A program made the translations under genes and the position numbers. Below, in pieces: positions 24,072 through 31,724 of a stretch of DNA of 34,596 nucleotides (position 1 is the stretch's first letter; every line of letters begins with the position of its first letter). Origin of the DNA: an uncultured Clostridia bacterium (GTDB lineage: Bacteria; Bacillota; Clostridia; Oscillospirales; Ruminococcaceae); NCBI GenBank assembly GCA_938014915.1, contig CALLQQ010000014.1, positions 1-34,596 of the forward strand. The letters are read 5' to 3'. The notes beneath the pieces were generated by a model. It had not been told where the DNA came from. It saw nothing but the letters and a program-made list of their open reading frames with translations, and did not search any database.

Positions 24072-25565
24072 ATGTCGCAGATAGATTATCTTATGATGCC
24101 ATGGTATAAGAAAATACCTTATAGAATCTACATAGGCATTAAGGGAATAGTTCTAGGTTTAATAGCTTTTATAATTGCTATTCCCAAAAGAACAGTGAAA
24201 ATCTGTAAAACTATTGGAGGTGGAGTCTTATCTTATTTTAGGGCATTTAGATATGGCGACATAAAGACAAAACTATCCTTTATAATAATGGGAGCATCAA
24301 ATGCACTCAGGGGGCAAATAATTAAAGGCATTCTTTTTCTAATTGGTGAGATTGCTTTCATAATTTATATGGTTAAGGTTGGTGTATCGCAAATCCTAGG
24401 ATTAAGGCATCTAGGACTTGTCGAACAGGGATGGACATTTGATGAAGAATTGGGTATCGATATACTAGCAGAGGGCGACAACTCAATGCTCATTTTACTA
24501 TATGGAGTATTCGCAATGTTCATCGTTATAGGATTTATACTACTGTATATATCGAATATTCGTGCCGCTGTTACGGCGGAGGAAATAGAGGCGAGCGGCA
24601 AGAAATTACCGACATTTGCTAAGGATATTAAAGATTATTTTGATGGCAAATTCTATAAAACACTGTTGACTATGCCGATTATAGGCGTATTAATGTTTAC
24701 AATTATACCACTGGTCTATATGATTTTAATAGCATTCACGAATTATGATAATATGCATCAGCCGCCGGGCAAGTTATTCACATGGATAGGATTCGGGAAT
24801 TTCAAGACAATGCTTGTGTCGAATGGACTTATATCGAGCACATTCTGGCCCATTTTAGGCTGGACATTAATATGGGCGGTCTTTGCGACGGGGCTCAACT
24901 ACATCCTAGGAATTTTGCTTGCGATGATGATAAATAAAAAAGGAATCAAGTATAAGCCACTTTGGAGAACGATCTTTATAACATCTATGGCTATACCGCA
25001 ATTCGTGTCACTACTTGTAATGAAGAATATGCTCAATGCTGAAGGACCGATTAACGTTCTCCTTAAAAATTGGGGGTTAATCGAGAGGAGCCTGCCATTC
25101 CTTACAGATGGGAATTGGGCACGGGTAGTCGTAATTGTAGTTAACCTGTGGATAGGAATACCCTATTCAATGCTCATTACATCGGGTATCCTAATGAATA
25201 TACCCGACTATCTATATGAATCGGCGAAGATTGATGGCGCATCACCGGTGAGAATGTTCCGTCACATAACATTACCATATGTACTATTCGTGACGACACC
25301 GTATTTAATCACACAATTTATTGGCAATATAAATAACTTCAATGTTATATATTTCCTAACGGGCGGAGGACCATCAACACTTGAATATTATCAGGCAGGT
25401 AAAACCGATCTGTTAGTGACATGGCTATATAAATTGACAGTTAACTCTAAAGACTATTGTTATGCGTCAACAATCGGTATTCTAGTATTCGTATTGTCGG
25501 CGGTATTCTCGCTGATCGCTTTCCGCAGATCCTCAGCATATAAGAATGAGGAGGTATTCCAGTAA
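24072..25565 (+). CDS. malF: Maltodextrin ABC transporter permease MalF
   Basis: 497-residue inner-membrane permease. Several N-terminal hydrophobic segments (within about 20-165) precede the conserved transporter core, which includes YMILIAFTNY, VFATGLNYILGILLAMMINKKG, the ATPase-contacting EAA loop YESAKIDGASPVRMF and FNVIYFLTGGGPST. The extra N-terminal helices are typical of MalF rather than of shorter sugar permeases. ATG 24072 (MSQIDYL) is chosen because GAGGAGG lies just upstream; the frame extends back to 23991 without a ribosome binding site. Its stop codon overlaps the malG ATG by one base. No ATPase (MalK/MsmK) gene is in the operon, so a shared ATPase is required. Confidence 0.93.
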   Translation: MSQIDYLMMPWYKKIPYRIYIGIKGIVLGLIAFIIAIPKRTVKICKTIGGGVLSYFRAFRYGDIKTKLSFIIMGASNALRGQIIKGILFLIGEIAFIIYMVKVGVSQILGLRHLGLVEQGWTFDEELGIDILAEGDNSMLILLYGVFAMFIVIGFILLYISNIRAAVTAEEIEASGKKLPTFAKDIKDYFDGKFYKTLLTMPIIGVLMFTIIPLVYMILIAFTNYDNMHQPPGKLFTWIGFGNFKTMLVSNGLISSTFWPILGWTLIWAVFATGLNYILGILLAMMINKKGIKYKPLWRTIFITSMAIPQFVSLLVMKNMLNAEGPINVLLKNWGLIERSLPFLTDGNWARVVVIVVNLWIGIPYSMLITSGILMNIPDYLYESAKIDGASPVRMFRHITLPYVLFVTTPYLITQFIGNINNFNVIYFLTGGGPSTLEYYQAGKTDLLVTWLYKLTVNSKDYCYASTIGILVFVLSAVFSLIAFRRSSAYKNEEVFQ

Positions 25566-26416
25566 TGAAATCAATGAAAAAATCAAAAAGATTCAATAAT
25601 GGTCTTGTCTATACGATATTAATAGTTTTGTCCGTGATTTGGATACTTCCAATTCTATGGATAATCATGATATCATTTAGGGCGGAGCAAGGAGCATTCA
25701 AACCGTACTTTTTCCCTAAGGCACTCTCGCTGGATAACTATATCCGCCTATTTTCAGATACACAGCAATTTTACTTTTTCCGCTGGTTCTTGAACACGCT
25801 TTTTGTTGCAATATGTTCGTGCATAATCTCGACTTTTTTCACGCTATCAGTATCGTACGTTATGTCGCGATTAAGGTTCAGGTTAAGAAAACCATTCATG
25901 AACATTGCTTTGATATTAGGTATGTTCCCCGGATTCATGTCAATGATAGCAATCTACTACATCCTCAAGGGATTTGGAATTTCACAGTCCCTCCTTGCCC
26001 TAATCCTCGTATATTCCGGTGCATCCGGTCTAGGATTCTATATAGCAAAAGGGTTCTTCGATACACTGCCAAGAGCACTTGATGAGGCTGCATATCTTGA
26101 CGGAGCGACAAAATCACAGGTGTTCTGGAAGATAACAATACCTTTATCCAAGCCAATTATAATTTATACGGTACTAACTACTTTCATAGCGCCGTGGATG
26201 GATTATATATTCGCCAGTGTAATTATGGGCGATAATTATGACAATTACACGGTCGCATTAGGATTATTTAAAATGCTTGAACGTGAATTCATACATCAGT
26301 ATTTCACACAATTTGCTGCTGGTGCTGTAATTATATCAATACCGATATCGATACTATTTATCAGTATGCAAAGATTCTACGTGGAAGGTGTGACGGGCGG
26401 ATCCGTAAAAGGATAA
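25565..26416 (+). CDS. malG: Maltodextrin ABC transporter permease MalG
   Basis: 283-residue second permease subunit with six predicted transmembrane segments. The first is at about 15-35 and is followed by the usual periplasmic-facing segment FFPKALSLDNYIRLF. The EAA loop is ALDEAAYLDGATKSQVFWKITIP, matching MalG/sugar permeases, and the C-terminus FYVEGVTGGSVKG is the diagnostic MalG tail. The ATG overlaps the malF stop (TAATG), giving translational coupling and equal amounts of the two subunits. The alpha-amylase gene starts 33 bases after it. Confidence 0.94.
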   Translation: MKSMKKSKRFNNGLVYTILIVLSVIWILPILWIIMISFRAEQGAFKPYFFPKALSLDNYIRLFSDTQQFYFFRWFLNTLFVAICSCIISTFFTLSVSYVMSRLRFRLRKPFMNIALILGMFPGFMSMIAIYYILKGFGISQSLLALILVYSGASGLGFYIAKGFFDTLPRALDEAAYLDGATKSQVFWKITIPLSKPIIIYTVLTTFIAPWMDYIFASVIMGDNYDNYTVALGLFKMLEREFIHQYFTQFAAGAVIISIPISILFISMQRFYVEGVTGGSVKG

Positions 26417-26449
26417 TCCACCCACATTAGTCAATCGAGGAGGGAACGA

Positions 26450-28054
26450 ATGAAGAAATTTTCCGTTTTAATTGCCATTGTACTAATATTTTCAGTTTTC
26501 ACAGGTTGCAGTCATGATGGCTATAAATACACGCAGGAATTGAATATAATAGATGATAACTATCGCAATTATTATGAGGTCTTTCTTTATTCGTTCTACG
26601 ATAGCGATGGTGATGGCATTGGTGATATAAACGGACTAAGGCAAAAGCTAGACTATATTACCGATATGGGTTTCAACGGCATTTGGCTAATGCCGATAAT
26701 GCCCTCAACTACATACCATAAATACGATGTCACCGATTATTATGGAATTGATAAGCAATATGGAACTATCGAGGATTTTCGGGCATTAATTTCCGAATGT
26801 GATGAAAGAGGAATTAAGGTAATTATCGACCTAGTTTTAAATCATACTTCCGCACAACATCCGTGGTTCAAATCTGCTTGCGATAGCATCGTTATACCGC
26901 CATGCGGGGAAGTGGATTGTATTCATGCGGATAAGTTATGCAGTGCGCATAATCCGCATTGTAATTACTATAATTTCACAGATGAATATCAAGGTGGCAA
27001 TGAATATCACCGAGTAGGCAATAGCGATTATTTTTACGAATGTGTTTTCTGGGATCAAATGCCCGATCTAAATTTGGCAGATGAGAATCTTCGACAGGAT
27101 ATTGAGGATATTATGAAGTATTGGCTGGATTTAGGGGTAGGGGGATTCAGACTTGACGCAGTGAAGGAATTCTACACTGGCGGGACAGAAAAAAATATCG
27201 AAGTGCTAGAATGGATTAATCAATATTGCAAATCGGTAGATGAGGATTGCTACATAGTTGCGGAAGCTTGGGATTCATTTACCGAGCTAACAAAATACTA
27301 TGAAAGCGGAATCGATAGTGTATTCAACTTTGCCTTTGCCGAGCAGACGGGTAAAATAGTTAAGACTATAAATTACACGGGCATTGATAATTCAGCAAAA
27401 TCGTTCGGGGAAGCATTAGTATATTCGCAAGATAGGATTAATTCCTTCAACCCCGATGGCATTGATGCGCCATTCTTCACTAATCACGATACTGCAAGAG
27501 GTTCCGGCTATTTCTCATATGACGAGCAAAAACTCAAGATGGCGGCTGGAATGAATCTCACTATGAATGGTAGTGTATTCGTATATTATGGTGAAGAAAT
27601 CGGCATGAGTGGCAGCGGCATAGATGAAAACAAACGTATGCCAATGCTGTGGTCGAATAATGACGAAACGGGGATACCTAACCCACCAGCGAATGCAAGC
27701 ACACAAGATCATAAATTCCCTAGTGTTCAAGAGCAATTAGCTGATGAAAGTTCGATAATTAATTATTTTAAAAGGGGACTGAGGATAAGAAATGAGAACC
27801 CTGAAATTGCACGTGGATTCATCACATCAATAGATGTTGGCGACATCGATATTTGCGCAATTAAAAAGACATACGAAGATAGCGACATTTACATAATTTA
27901 CAACATATCGGAGAATGAGAAAAGCATCCAGTTAAACATGGACGATTTCAATTATGACGGAATTCGTGGTTACCTTACCACGACGAGTACAGATCCGACT
28001 TTAGAGGGAGATAAATTGACCCTCCCTCCATATTCAATTGTTCTCCTCAAATAA
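26450..28054 (+). CDS. Membrane-anchored extracellular alpha-amylase (GH13 lipoprotein)
   Basis: 534 residues. The signal peptide has a lipobox FTGC with C20, so the enzyme is held on the outer face of the membrane. GH13 regions are complete: IIDLVLNHTS (about 125-134), GGFRLDAVKEF with nucleophile D236, VAEAWDS with acid/base E272, and FFTNHD with D347. The DSDGDGIGDINGL calcium-type loop near residue 51 is typical of oligosaccharide-active GH13 members, so alpha-amylase or neopullulanase-like activity on starch and dextrins is expected. An insert at about 150-175 has four Cys (152, 157, 164, 171) and several His, unusual for the family. It ends the malQ-glgP-malEFG operon and would feed MalE with oligosaccharides. 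Confidence 0.9.
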   Translation: MKKFSVLIAIVLIFSVFTGCSHDGYKYTQELNIIDDNYRNYYEVFLYSFYDSDGDGIGDINGLRQKLDYITDMGFNGIWLMPIMPSTTYHKYDVTDYYGIDKQYGTIEDFRALISECDERGIKVIIDLVLNHTSAQHPWFKSACDSIVIPPCGEVDCIHADKLCSAHNPHCNYYNFTDEYQGGNEYHRVGNSDYFYECVFWDQMPDLNLADENLRQDIEDIMKYWLDLGVGGFRLDAVKEFYTGGTEKNIEVLEWINQYCKSVDEDCYIVAEAWDSFTELTKYYESGIDSVFNFAFAEQTGKIVKTINYTGIDNSAKSFGEALVYSQDRINSFNPDGIDAPFFTNHDTARGSGYFSYDEQKLKMAAGMNLTMNGSVFVYYGEEIGMSGSGIDENKRMPMLWSNNDETGIPNPPANASTQDHKFPSVQEQLADESSIINYFKRGLRIRNENPEIARGFITSIDVGDIDICAIKKTYEDSDIYIIYNISENEKSIQLNMDDFNYDGIRGYLTTTSTDPTLEGDKLTLPPYSIVLLK

Positions 28055-28071
28055 ATATAGATTTCCTCTTA

Positions 28072-28114
28072 AAAGAAATAAGCTCCATCATGACGATGGG
28101 GCTTATTTCTTTTT
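28072..28114. terminator. Terminator of the glucan operon
   Basis: A long stem (AAAGAAATAAGC pairing with GCTTATTTCTTT, extended inward by TCCATC/GATGGG) with loop ATGAC is followed by TTTT. The flanking A and T runs allow activity in both directions. Confidence 0.93.
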
Positions 28115-28161
28115 ACAATAACCTTCGGCTTGTGTGAATTTTAATACTGCTGCTAGCAAAG

Positions 28162-28189
28162 AAAAACATCCCCGATTTTATCGGAGATG
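28162..28189 (-). terminator. Terminator of the amino acid ABC transporter operon
   Basis: On the minus strand, CATCTCCGAT pairs with ATCGGGGATG (one G-U wobble) around loop AAA, followed by a run of T. It lies just after the ATPase gene stop at 28196. Confidence 0.88.
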
Positions 28190-28195
28190 CTGAAT

Positions 28196-28921
28196 TTATA
28201 ATACCTTTGATAGGAAGTCTTTTAAGCGGGGATTCTGCGGACTATCGAAAAATTCCTTTGGAGTGTTCTGCTCAACTATTCTGCCTTCATCCATGAATAG
28301 CACACGAGAGCCGACTTCTCTAGCGAATCCCATTTCATGTGTGACAACTACCATCGTCATACCGTCGATAGCAAGTTGCTTCATCAAGTCAAGAACTTCA
28401 CCGACCATTTCAGGATCGAGTGCCGATGTTGGTTCATCAAATAGCATCACTTGTGGATTCATAGCAAGGGCACGTACAATGGCAATTCGCTGCTTTTGCC
28501 CACCGGAAAGTTGATTCGGATATTGCATCGCCTTGTCTACAAGCCCGACACGTTTGAGTAGTTGCATTGCTTTTTCTTTTGCCTGGCTTTTACTCATGAG
28601 CCTTAGTTTAATTGGTGCAAGTGTGATATTATCTAGAATTGTGAGATGCGGGAACAGATTAAAATGCTGGAACACCATTCCCATCTTTTGACGCATCGCA
28701 TTCAGTTCCTTGCCTTTTGTCTTAGTAATATTCTTATCATCATAGAAGATATCACCGGAGGAGGGGATTTCCATTAAATTTAAACATCGCAGGAATGTAC
28801 TCTTTCCAGATCCGGACGGACCGACGATTACAACCTTTTCCCCTTGGCTGATATGTTCATCAATATCTTTTAGAACATGATTATCGCCGAACGATTTGTT
28901 TAATTTCTTAACGTCTATCAC
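28196..28921 (-). CDS. glnQ: Polar amino acid ABC transporter ATP-binding protein
   Basis: ATPase of a polar amino acid importer, 241 residues from GTG 28921. Walker A is GPSGSGKST, the Q-loop is in MVFQHFNLFPHLTILDN, the signature is LSGGQKQR, and Walker B is VMLFDEPTSALDPE. The H-loop is in VVVTHEMGFAREVG. This spelling (QHFNLFPH, MVVVTHEMGFA) is characteristic of the GlnQ/HisP/ArtP family. GTG 28921 is preferred over TTG 28942 because AAAGGAGGT lies nine bases before it, and the protein then starts MIDVKKLNKSFG like its relatives. The start lies 14 bases inside the permease gene, so translation is coupled. Confidence 0.93.
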   Translation of the reverse strand: MIDVKKLNKSFGDNHVLKDIDEHISQGEKVVIVGPSGSGKSTFLRCLNLMEIPSSGDIFYDDKNITKTKGKELNAMRQKMGMVFQHFNLFPHLTILDNITLAPIKLRLMSKSQAKEKAMQLLKRVGLVDKAMQYPNQLSGGQKQRIAIVRALAMNPQVMLFDEPTSALDPEMVGEVLDLMKQLAIDGMTMVVVTHEMGFAREVGSRVLFMDEGRIVEQNTPKEFFDSPQNPRLKDFLSKVL

Positions 28922-29621
28922 CTTGAGCCAACCTCCTTTCAAAATACTCTAATAGCTTAGTTAATAGCACAACAACTATCAAGTACATTATCGCTGTTAT
29001 AATTAGCGGCGTGAGCAAGTCATATGTTATACCACTAACATTTTGTGCTGCTTTTGTAACGTCATTGACTGCAATAACGCCGACAATGGCGGTTTCCTTT
29101 ATTAATACGATGAATTCGTTTCCGAGTGCGGGCAGTATATTCTTAATAGCTTGCGGTAGCACAATTGAAATCATGGATTGTACACCGCTGAGCCCGAGGG
29201 ATTTTCCTGCTTCCATCTGCCCCTTATCGACCGCCTCAATTCCAGCGCGGATAATTTCCGCCACGTATGCACTTGAATTTACGCCGAAGCAAATTATTGC
29301 TACAATGATGGGGGATGTTCCCCTTGAAGTAAATATAACATAATAAATAATGAGCAGCTGCACATAAACGGGAGTGCCCCTAATTATAGTTATATATAAG
29401 TTGCTAATCATGCCGAAGATTTTCAATCGCTTGTTTCTAGCAGATGTGTATTTTAGGACAGCAACAATCAACCCAATTACTACTCCTAATATTACGGCAA
29501 AAAATGAAACGAAAAGTGTAACTTTAAATCCTTCTAAATATGCAACATATCGCCCTTTCTCAATAAAAGCACGGTGAAAGTTATTCCATATTTCTTCAAA
29601 CCAGTTCAGTATTTGTCCCAA
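28908..29621 (-). CDS. Polar amino acid ABC transporter permease
   Basis: 237-residue membrane subunit of the HisM/GlnP type (His/Glu/Gln/Arg family). About five hydrophobic segments are visible, beginning around residues 32-53. Motifs include IIRGTPVYVQLLIIYY and the EAA-like loop EAGKSLGLSGVQSMISIVLPQAIKNILPALGNEF, both diagnostic of polar amino acid permeases. The start is TTG 29621, with AGGGGGT seven bases upstream. A single permease gene implies a homodimer. It lies between the binding protein gene, after the hairpin at 29658-29704, and the overlapping ATPase gene. Confidence 0.93.
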   Translation of the reverse strand: MGQILNWFEEIWNNFHRAFIEKGRYVAYLEGFKVTLFVSFFAVILGVVIGLIVAVLKYTSARNKRLKIFGMISNLYITIIRGTPVYVQLLIIYYVIFTSRGTSPIIVAIICFGVNSSAYVAEIIRAGIEAVDKGQMEAGKSLGLSGVQSMISIVLPQAIKNILPALGNEFIVLIKETAIVGVIAVNDVTKAAQNVSGITYDLLTPLIITAIMYLIVVVLLTKLLEYFERRLAQGDRR

Positions 29622-29657
29622 AATTCGGACCCCCTGTTATATCTTATATCGTTATTA

Positions 29658-29704
29658 AAAGGGCACATTCAACGAGCATATTTGCCCTGTATAATGTGCC
29701 CTTT
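29658..29704 (-). terminator. Intercistronic hairpin between amino-acid binding protein and permease genes
   Basis: AAAGGGCACATT and AATGTGCCCTTT form a perfect 12-bp stem around a 23-base loop, beginning 13 bases after the binding-protein stop. On the minus strand it is followed by TTAATAACG, a weak T tract. It probably acts as a partial terminator or 3' stabiliser so that the binding protein is made in excess over permease and ATPase. Confidence 0.7.
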
Positions 29705-29716
29705 AATATGTATGTT

Positions 29717-30457
29717 CTATTTAGTTGTATGATTAATGGTAAATTCGTCGATTTTACCCTCATCGAGTAATTTTTGCAGTACTTCATTAATTTTATCTAG
29801 TAATTCGTTATTACCCTTTTGAACAGCGATAGCATATGAATCGGTGAGTACTTCACCATCTAGAATTTCCAGTGAATCGTTGTTCTTGACCATTTCCTCA
29901 GCAGGCAGCGAATCCATTACAACACAGTCAATCTTATCGTTCTTCAATTCTTCCGCTGCTTGTAGGAATTTTGGATATCTTTTAATGTCGGTTTTCACAT
30001 CTTCAGTGAAATGTGAATCTGCAACCGTACCCTCTTGAACGCCTACTTTAGTATCTTCTTTTATGTCGTCGACAGTCTTAATTCTATCGGACGACTTATT
30101 CACAACAACAACTTGCCTTGATACAGCATATTCAATTGAGAAGTCCATTTTCTCTTGACGCTCGGGATTTATGGAAATGCCAGCAGCTGCGAAATCAGCC
30201 TTACCTTGTTGAACTGATAGTAGAGCGCTGGTAAATTCGGTATTTTCAATTTTGAGCTTCTTGCCGAGTGCTTTTGCAATTTCATTTGCAATATCAACGT
30301 CGACCCCGACAACGGTTTTACCATCTTCGGTATATTCGTATGGGGCGAATCCTGCCTCCGTCGCCATAATAATTGTGCCTTTAGATGATCCGCATCCAGT
30401 GAGCAGAACAGTAAGTGATAAAGATGCAATAACAATTCCTAAAATTAATTTCTTCAT
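29717..30457 (-). CDS. Polar amino acid ABC transporter substrate-binding lipoprotein
   Basis: 246-residue extracellular binding protein of family 3. The signal peptide ends in the lipobox LLTGC with C22. The mature part starts TIIMATEAGFAPYEYTEDGK and continues GVDVDIANEIAKALGKKL, the classic family 3 beginning. The segment ADFAAAGISINPERQEKMDFS holds the ligand-contacting motif in which the conserved Arg (NPERQE) binds the amino acid carboxylate. ATG 30457 with GGAGG seven bases upstream is chosen; the longer frame from 30496 would put extra residues before the signal peptide. The substrate amino acid cannot be told from sequence. Confidence 0.93.
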   Translation of the reverse strand: MKKLILGIVIASLSLTVLLTGCGSSKGTIIMATEAGFAPYEYTEDGKTVVGVDVDIANEIAKALGKKLKIENTEFTSALLSVQQGKADFAAAGISINPERQEKMDFSIEYAVSRQVVVVNKSSDRIKTVDDIKEDTKVGVQEGTVADSHFTEDVKTDIKRYPKFLQAAEELKNDKIDCVVMDSLPAEEMVKNNDSLEILDGEVLTDSYAIAVQKGNNELLDKINEVLQKLLDEGKIDEFTINHTTK

Positions 30458-30576
30458 ATTATTTCCTCCATGTAATTTTATGCAATGAATATACACTGAT
30501 ATTTTTTATCCGTTTATGCAAATACATCTGCAATCAAGCTATAATAGCATTTAATCGAATAAAATCTTATACAGAG

Positions 30577-30605
30577 ATTATAACAGTATATTGTATAAAA
30601 AGCAA
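30577..30605 (-). promoter_or_regulatory. Promoter of the amino acid ABC transporter operon
   Basis: On the minus strand, TTGCTT and TATAAT are 17 bases apart, and the -10 is extended (TGTTATAAT). The transcript would have a leader of about 110 bases before the binding-protein ATG. I see no recognisable riboswitch or T-box in that leader. Confidence 0.75.
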
Positions 30606-30696
30606 TAATAATCGCATAAAAAATCATATTATACTATGGGAATAGGCATTTTACACAGTATGCAGCTTAGATTTTGCAATAATTAATACAGAACGC

Positions 30697-31497
30697 TCAC
30701 ATAAATAGTATAAGACTAACCGCCATTATTGCCATTCCAGCAATGAGCCCATATATTGCAGAATGATGTTCGCCGTATTCTTGTGCGGCGGGCAATAGCT
30801 CATCTAGTGAGATGAATACCATGATCCCGGCAACGGACGCAAATAAAATGCCAAATACTACTTCATTCATGAATGGCATTAGCAGCGCATATCCGATAAC
30901 AGCGCCAATTGGCTCCGATAATCCGGAGACAAAAGAATAAACTAAGGCCTTTTTCCTGCTACCGGTAGCATAATATATCGGAACAGATACGGCGATTCCC
31001 TCTGGAATATTATGAATTGCTATTGCAACCACAATCGGAATTGCTAGTTTAGGATCTTTCAATGCCGATACAAAGGTAGCAAGTCCCTCGGGAAAGTTGT
31101 GAATTCCAACGGCAAGCGCAGTATATACACCCGTTCTCATCAATTTATTCTTCGCTATATTAGCACTATCCATATCTTCGACGGACTTTGCTTCATGCGG
31201 ATTTTGCTCGGAGGGGATGAAGCTATCGATAAGCCCGATTAATATCATTCCAGCGAAAAAGGCTATAACAGTAATTATCATTGCAGTTTTGCTATTATAA
31301 TGCAATGATAATGAGCTATGTGCCTCGGGGAAAATCTCAATCATAGATACGTAAATCATCACCCCAGCCGATAAGCCAAGTGATACTGAAAGGAACCTCG
31401 TGTTCGTCTTTTTAGCAAAAAAAGCTATCAAACTGCCAATTCCAGTCGATAATCCCGCAACGAGTGTAAGTAAAAAAGCAATAATTGTATTATTTAT
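30697..31497 (-). CDS. zupT: ZIP-family metal transporter, apparent ATA start codon
   Basis: ZupT-type ZIP family importer of divalent metals (zinc, iron, manganese), 266 residues if begun at 31497. Eight hydrophobic segments are expected. Paired metal-site motifs HNFPEG and HNIPEG lie in adjacent helices, and SVSLGLSAGVMIYVS and PEAHSSL are typical. The first conventional start in frame is TTG 31431, but the 22 codons before it encode the conserved first helix, LLTLVAGLSTGIGSL. The frame is open only back to TGA 31510-31512 and holds no ATG, GTG or TTG there. A strong GAGGAGGGG lies at ideal distance before ATA 31497. So translation probably begins at ATA, or a former ATG has mutated or been misread. 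It is divergent from the ferritin gene. Confidence 0.8.
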   Translation of the reverse strand: MNNTIIAFLLTLVAGLSTGIGSLIAFFAKKTNTRFLSVSLGLSAGVMIYVSMIEIFPEAHSSLSLHYNSKTAMIITVIAFFAGMILIGLIDSFIPSEQNPHEAKSVEDMDSANIAKNKLMRTGVYTALAVGIHNFPEGLATFVSALKDPKLAIPIVVAIAIHNIPEGIAVSVPIYYATGSRKKALVYSFVSGLSEPIGAVIGYALLMPFMNEVVFGILFASVAGIMVFISLDELLPAAQEYGEHHSAIYGLIAGMAIMAVSLILFM

Positions 31498-31511
31498 ATT
31501 AACCCCTCCTC

Positions 31512-31528
31512 AATTTTAGACTAAAATT
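31512..31528. promoter_or_regulatory. Palindromic operator overlapping the zupT -10 box
   Basis: AATTTTAG-A-CTAAAATT is a perfect 8-1-8 palindrome. Its TTAG-n-CTAA core resembles DtxR/MntR-family half-sites. It overlaps the predicted -10 of zupT and lies just before its ribosome binding site, so binding should block transcription. The regulator assignment is inference. Confidence 0.6.
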
Positions 31529-31552
31529 AATTTTGCACGTTATCATCTACAA
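31524..31552 (-). promoter_or_regulatory. Predicted zupT promoter
   Basis: On the minus strand, TTGTAG (31552-31547) and TAATTT (31529-31524) are 17 bases apart. Both boxes are imperfect. The -10 lies within the palindrome 31512-31528, and the palindrome 31553-31567 abuts the -35. Confidence 0.4.
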
Positions 31553-31567
31553 TGTGATATTATCACA
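31553..31567. promoter_or_regulatory. Fur-family-like 7-1-7 palindrome between zupT and ferritin
   Basis: TGTGATA-T-TATCACA is a perfect 7-1-7 inverted repeat, the geometry of Fur, Zur and PerR boxes, and partly matches the Fur core TGATAAT-n-ATTATCA. It abuts the zupT -35 and lies upstream of the predicted ferritin -10, so one bound protein could affect both genes. It also resembles a CRP/FNR-like TGTGA-TCACA site with non-standard spacing. Confidence 0.5.
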
Positions 31568-31588
31568 GAGTAAAAGGTAGCCATCATA

Positions 31589-31594
31589 TATAAT
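31589..31594 (+). promoter_or_regulatory. Possible ferritin -10 box
   Basis: TATAAT lies 22 bases after the 7-1-7 palindrome, with no good -35. Initiation here would give a leader of about 125 bases that contains the inverted repeats at 31620-31640 and 31684-31713. Confidence 0.35.
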
Positions 31595-31619
31595 GAAATT
31601 AAAGTTAAATCAGCGACAC

Positions 31620-31640
31620 GAACATTGGAGCCCAATGTTC
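31620..31640 (+). repeat. Perfect 9-bp inverted repeat in the ferritin leader
   Basis: GAACATTGG (31620-31628) and CCAATGTTC (31632-31640) are separated by AGC. It has no T-run after it, so it is not a normal terminator. A DNA operator or a hairpin in the ferritin mRNA are both possible. Confidence 0.55.
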
Positions 31641-31683
31641 TTATATATAACAAATATTTATAAATATTATACCAAGAAAAGTG

Positions 31684-31713
31684 AACCTTTTCAAGGTTAT
31701 AAAATGAAAGGTT
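31684..31713 (+). promoter_or_regulatory. Alternative hairpins at the ferritin ribosome binding site
   Basis: AACCTT (31684-31689) can pair with AAGGTT (31693-31698), or AACCTTT (31684-31690) with AAAGGTT (31707-31713). The two foldings exclude each other, and each masks a different AAGG-containing ribosome binding site, for ATG 31704 and ATG 31725 respectively. Confidence 0.4.
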
Positions 31714-31724
31714 GGTTTTTTATT

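Noticed and set aside
30697..31431. ZIP transporter starting at TTG 31431
   Set aside because: This start removes most of the conserved first membrane helix and has no ribosome binding site, while a strong site lies about 70 bases further upstream in the same frame.
31593..31724. N-terminal extension of ferritin from ATG 31593
   Set aside because: The added residues do not resemble ferritin, the region holds inverted repeats typical of a leader, and a normal N-terminus begins at 31725.
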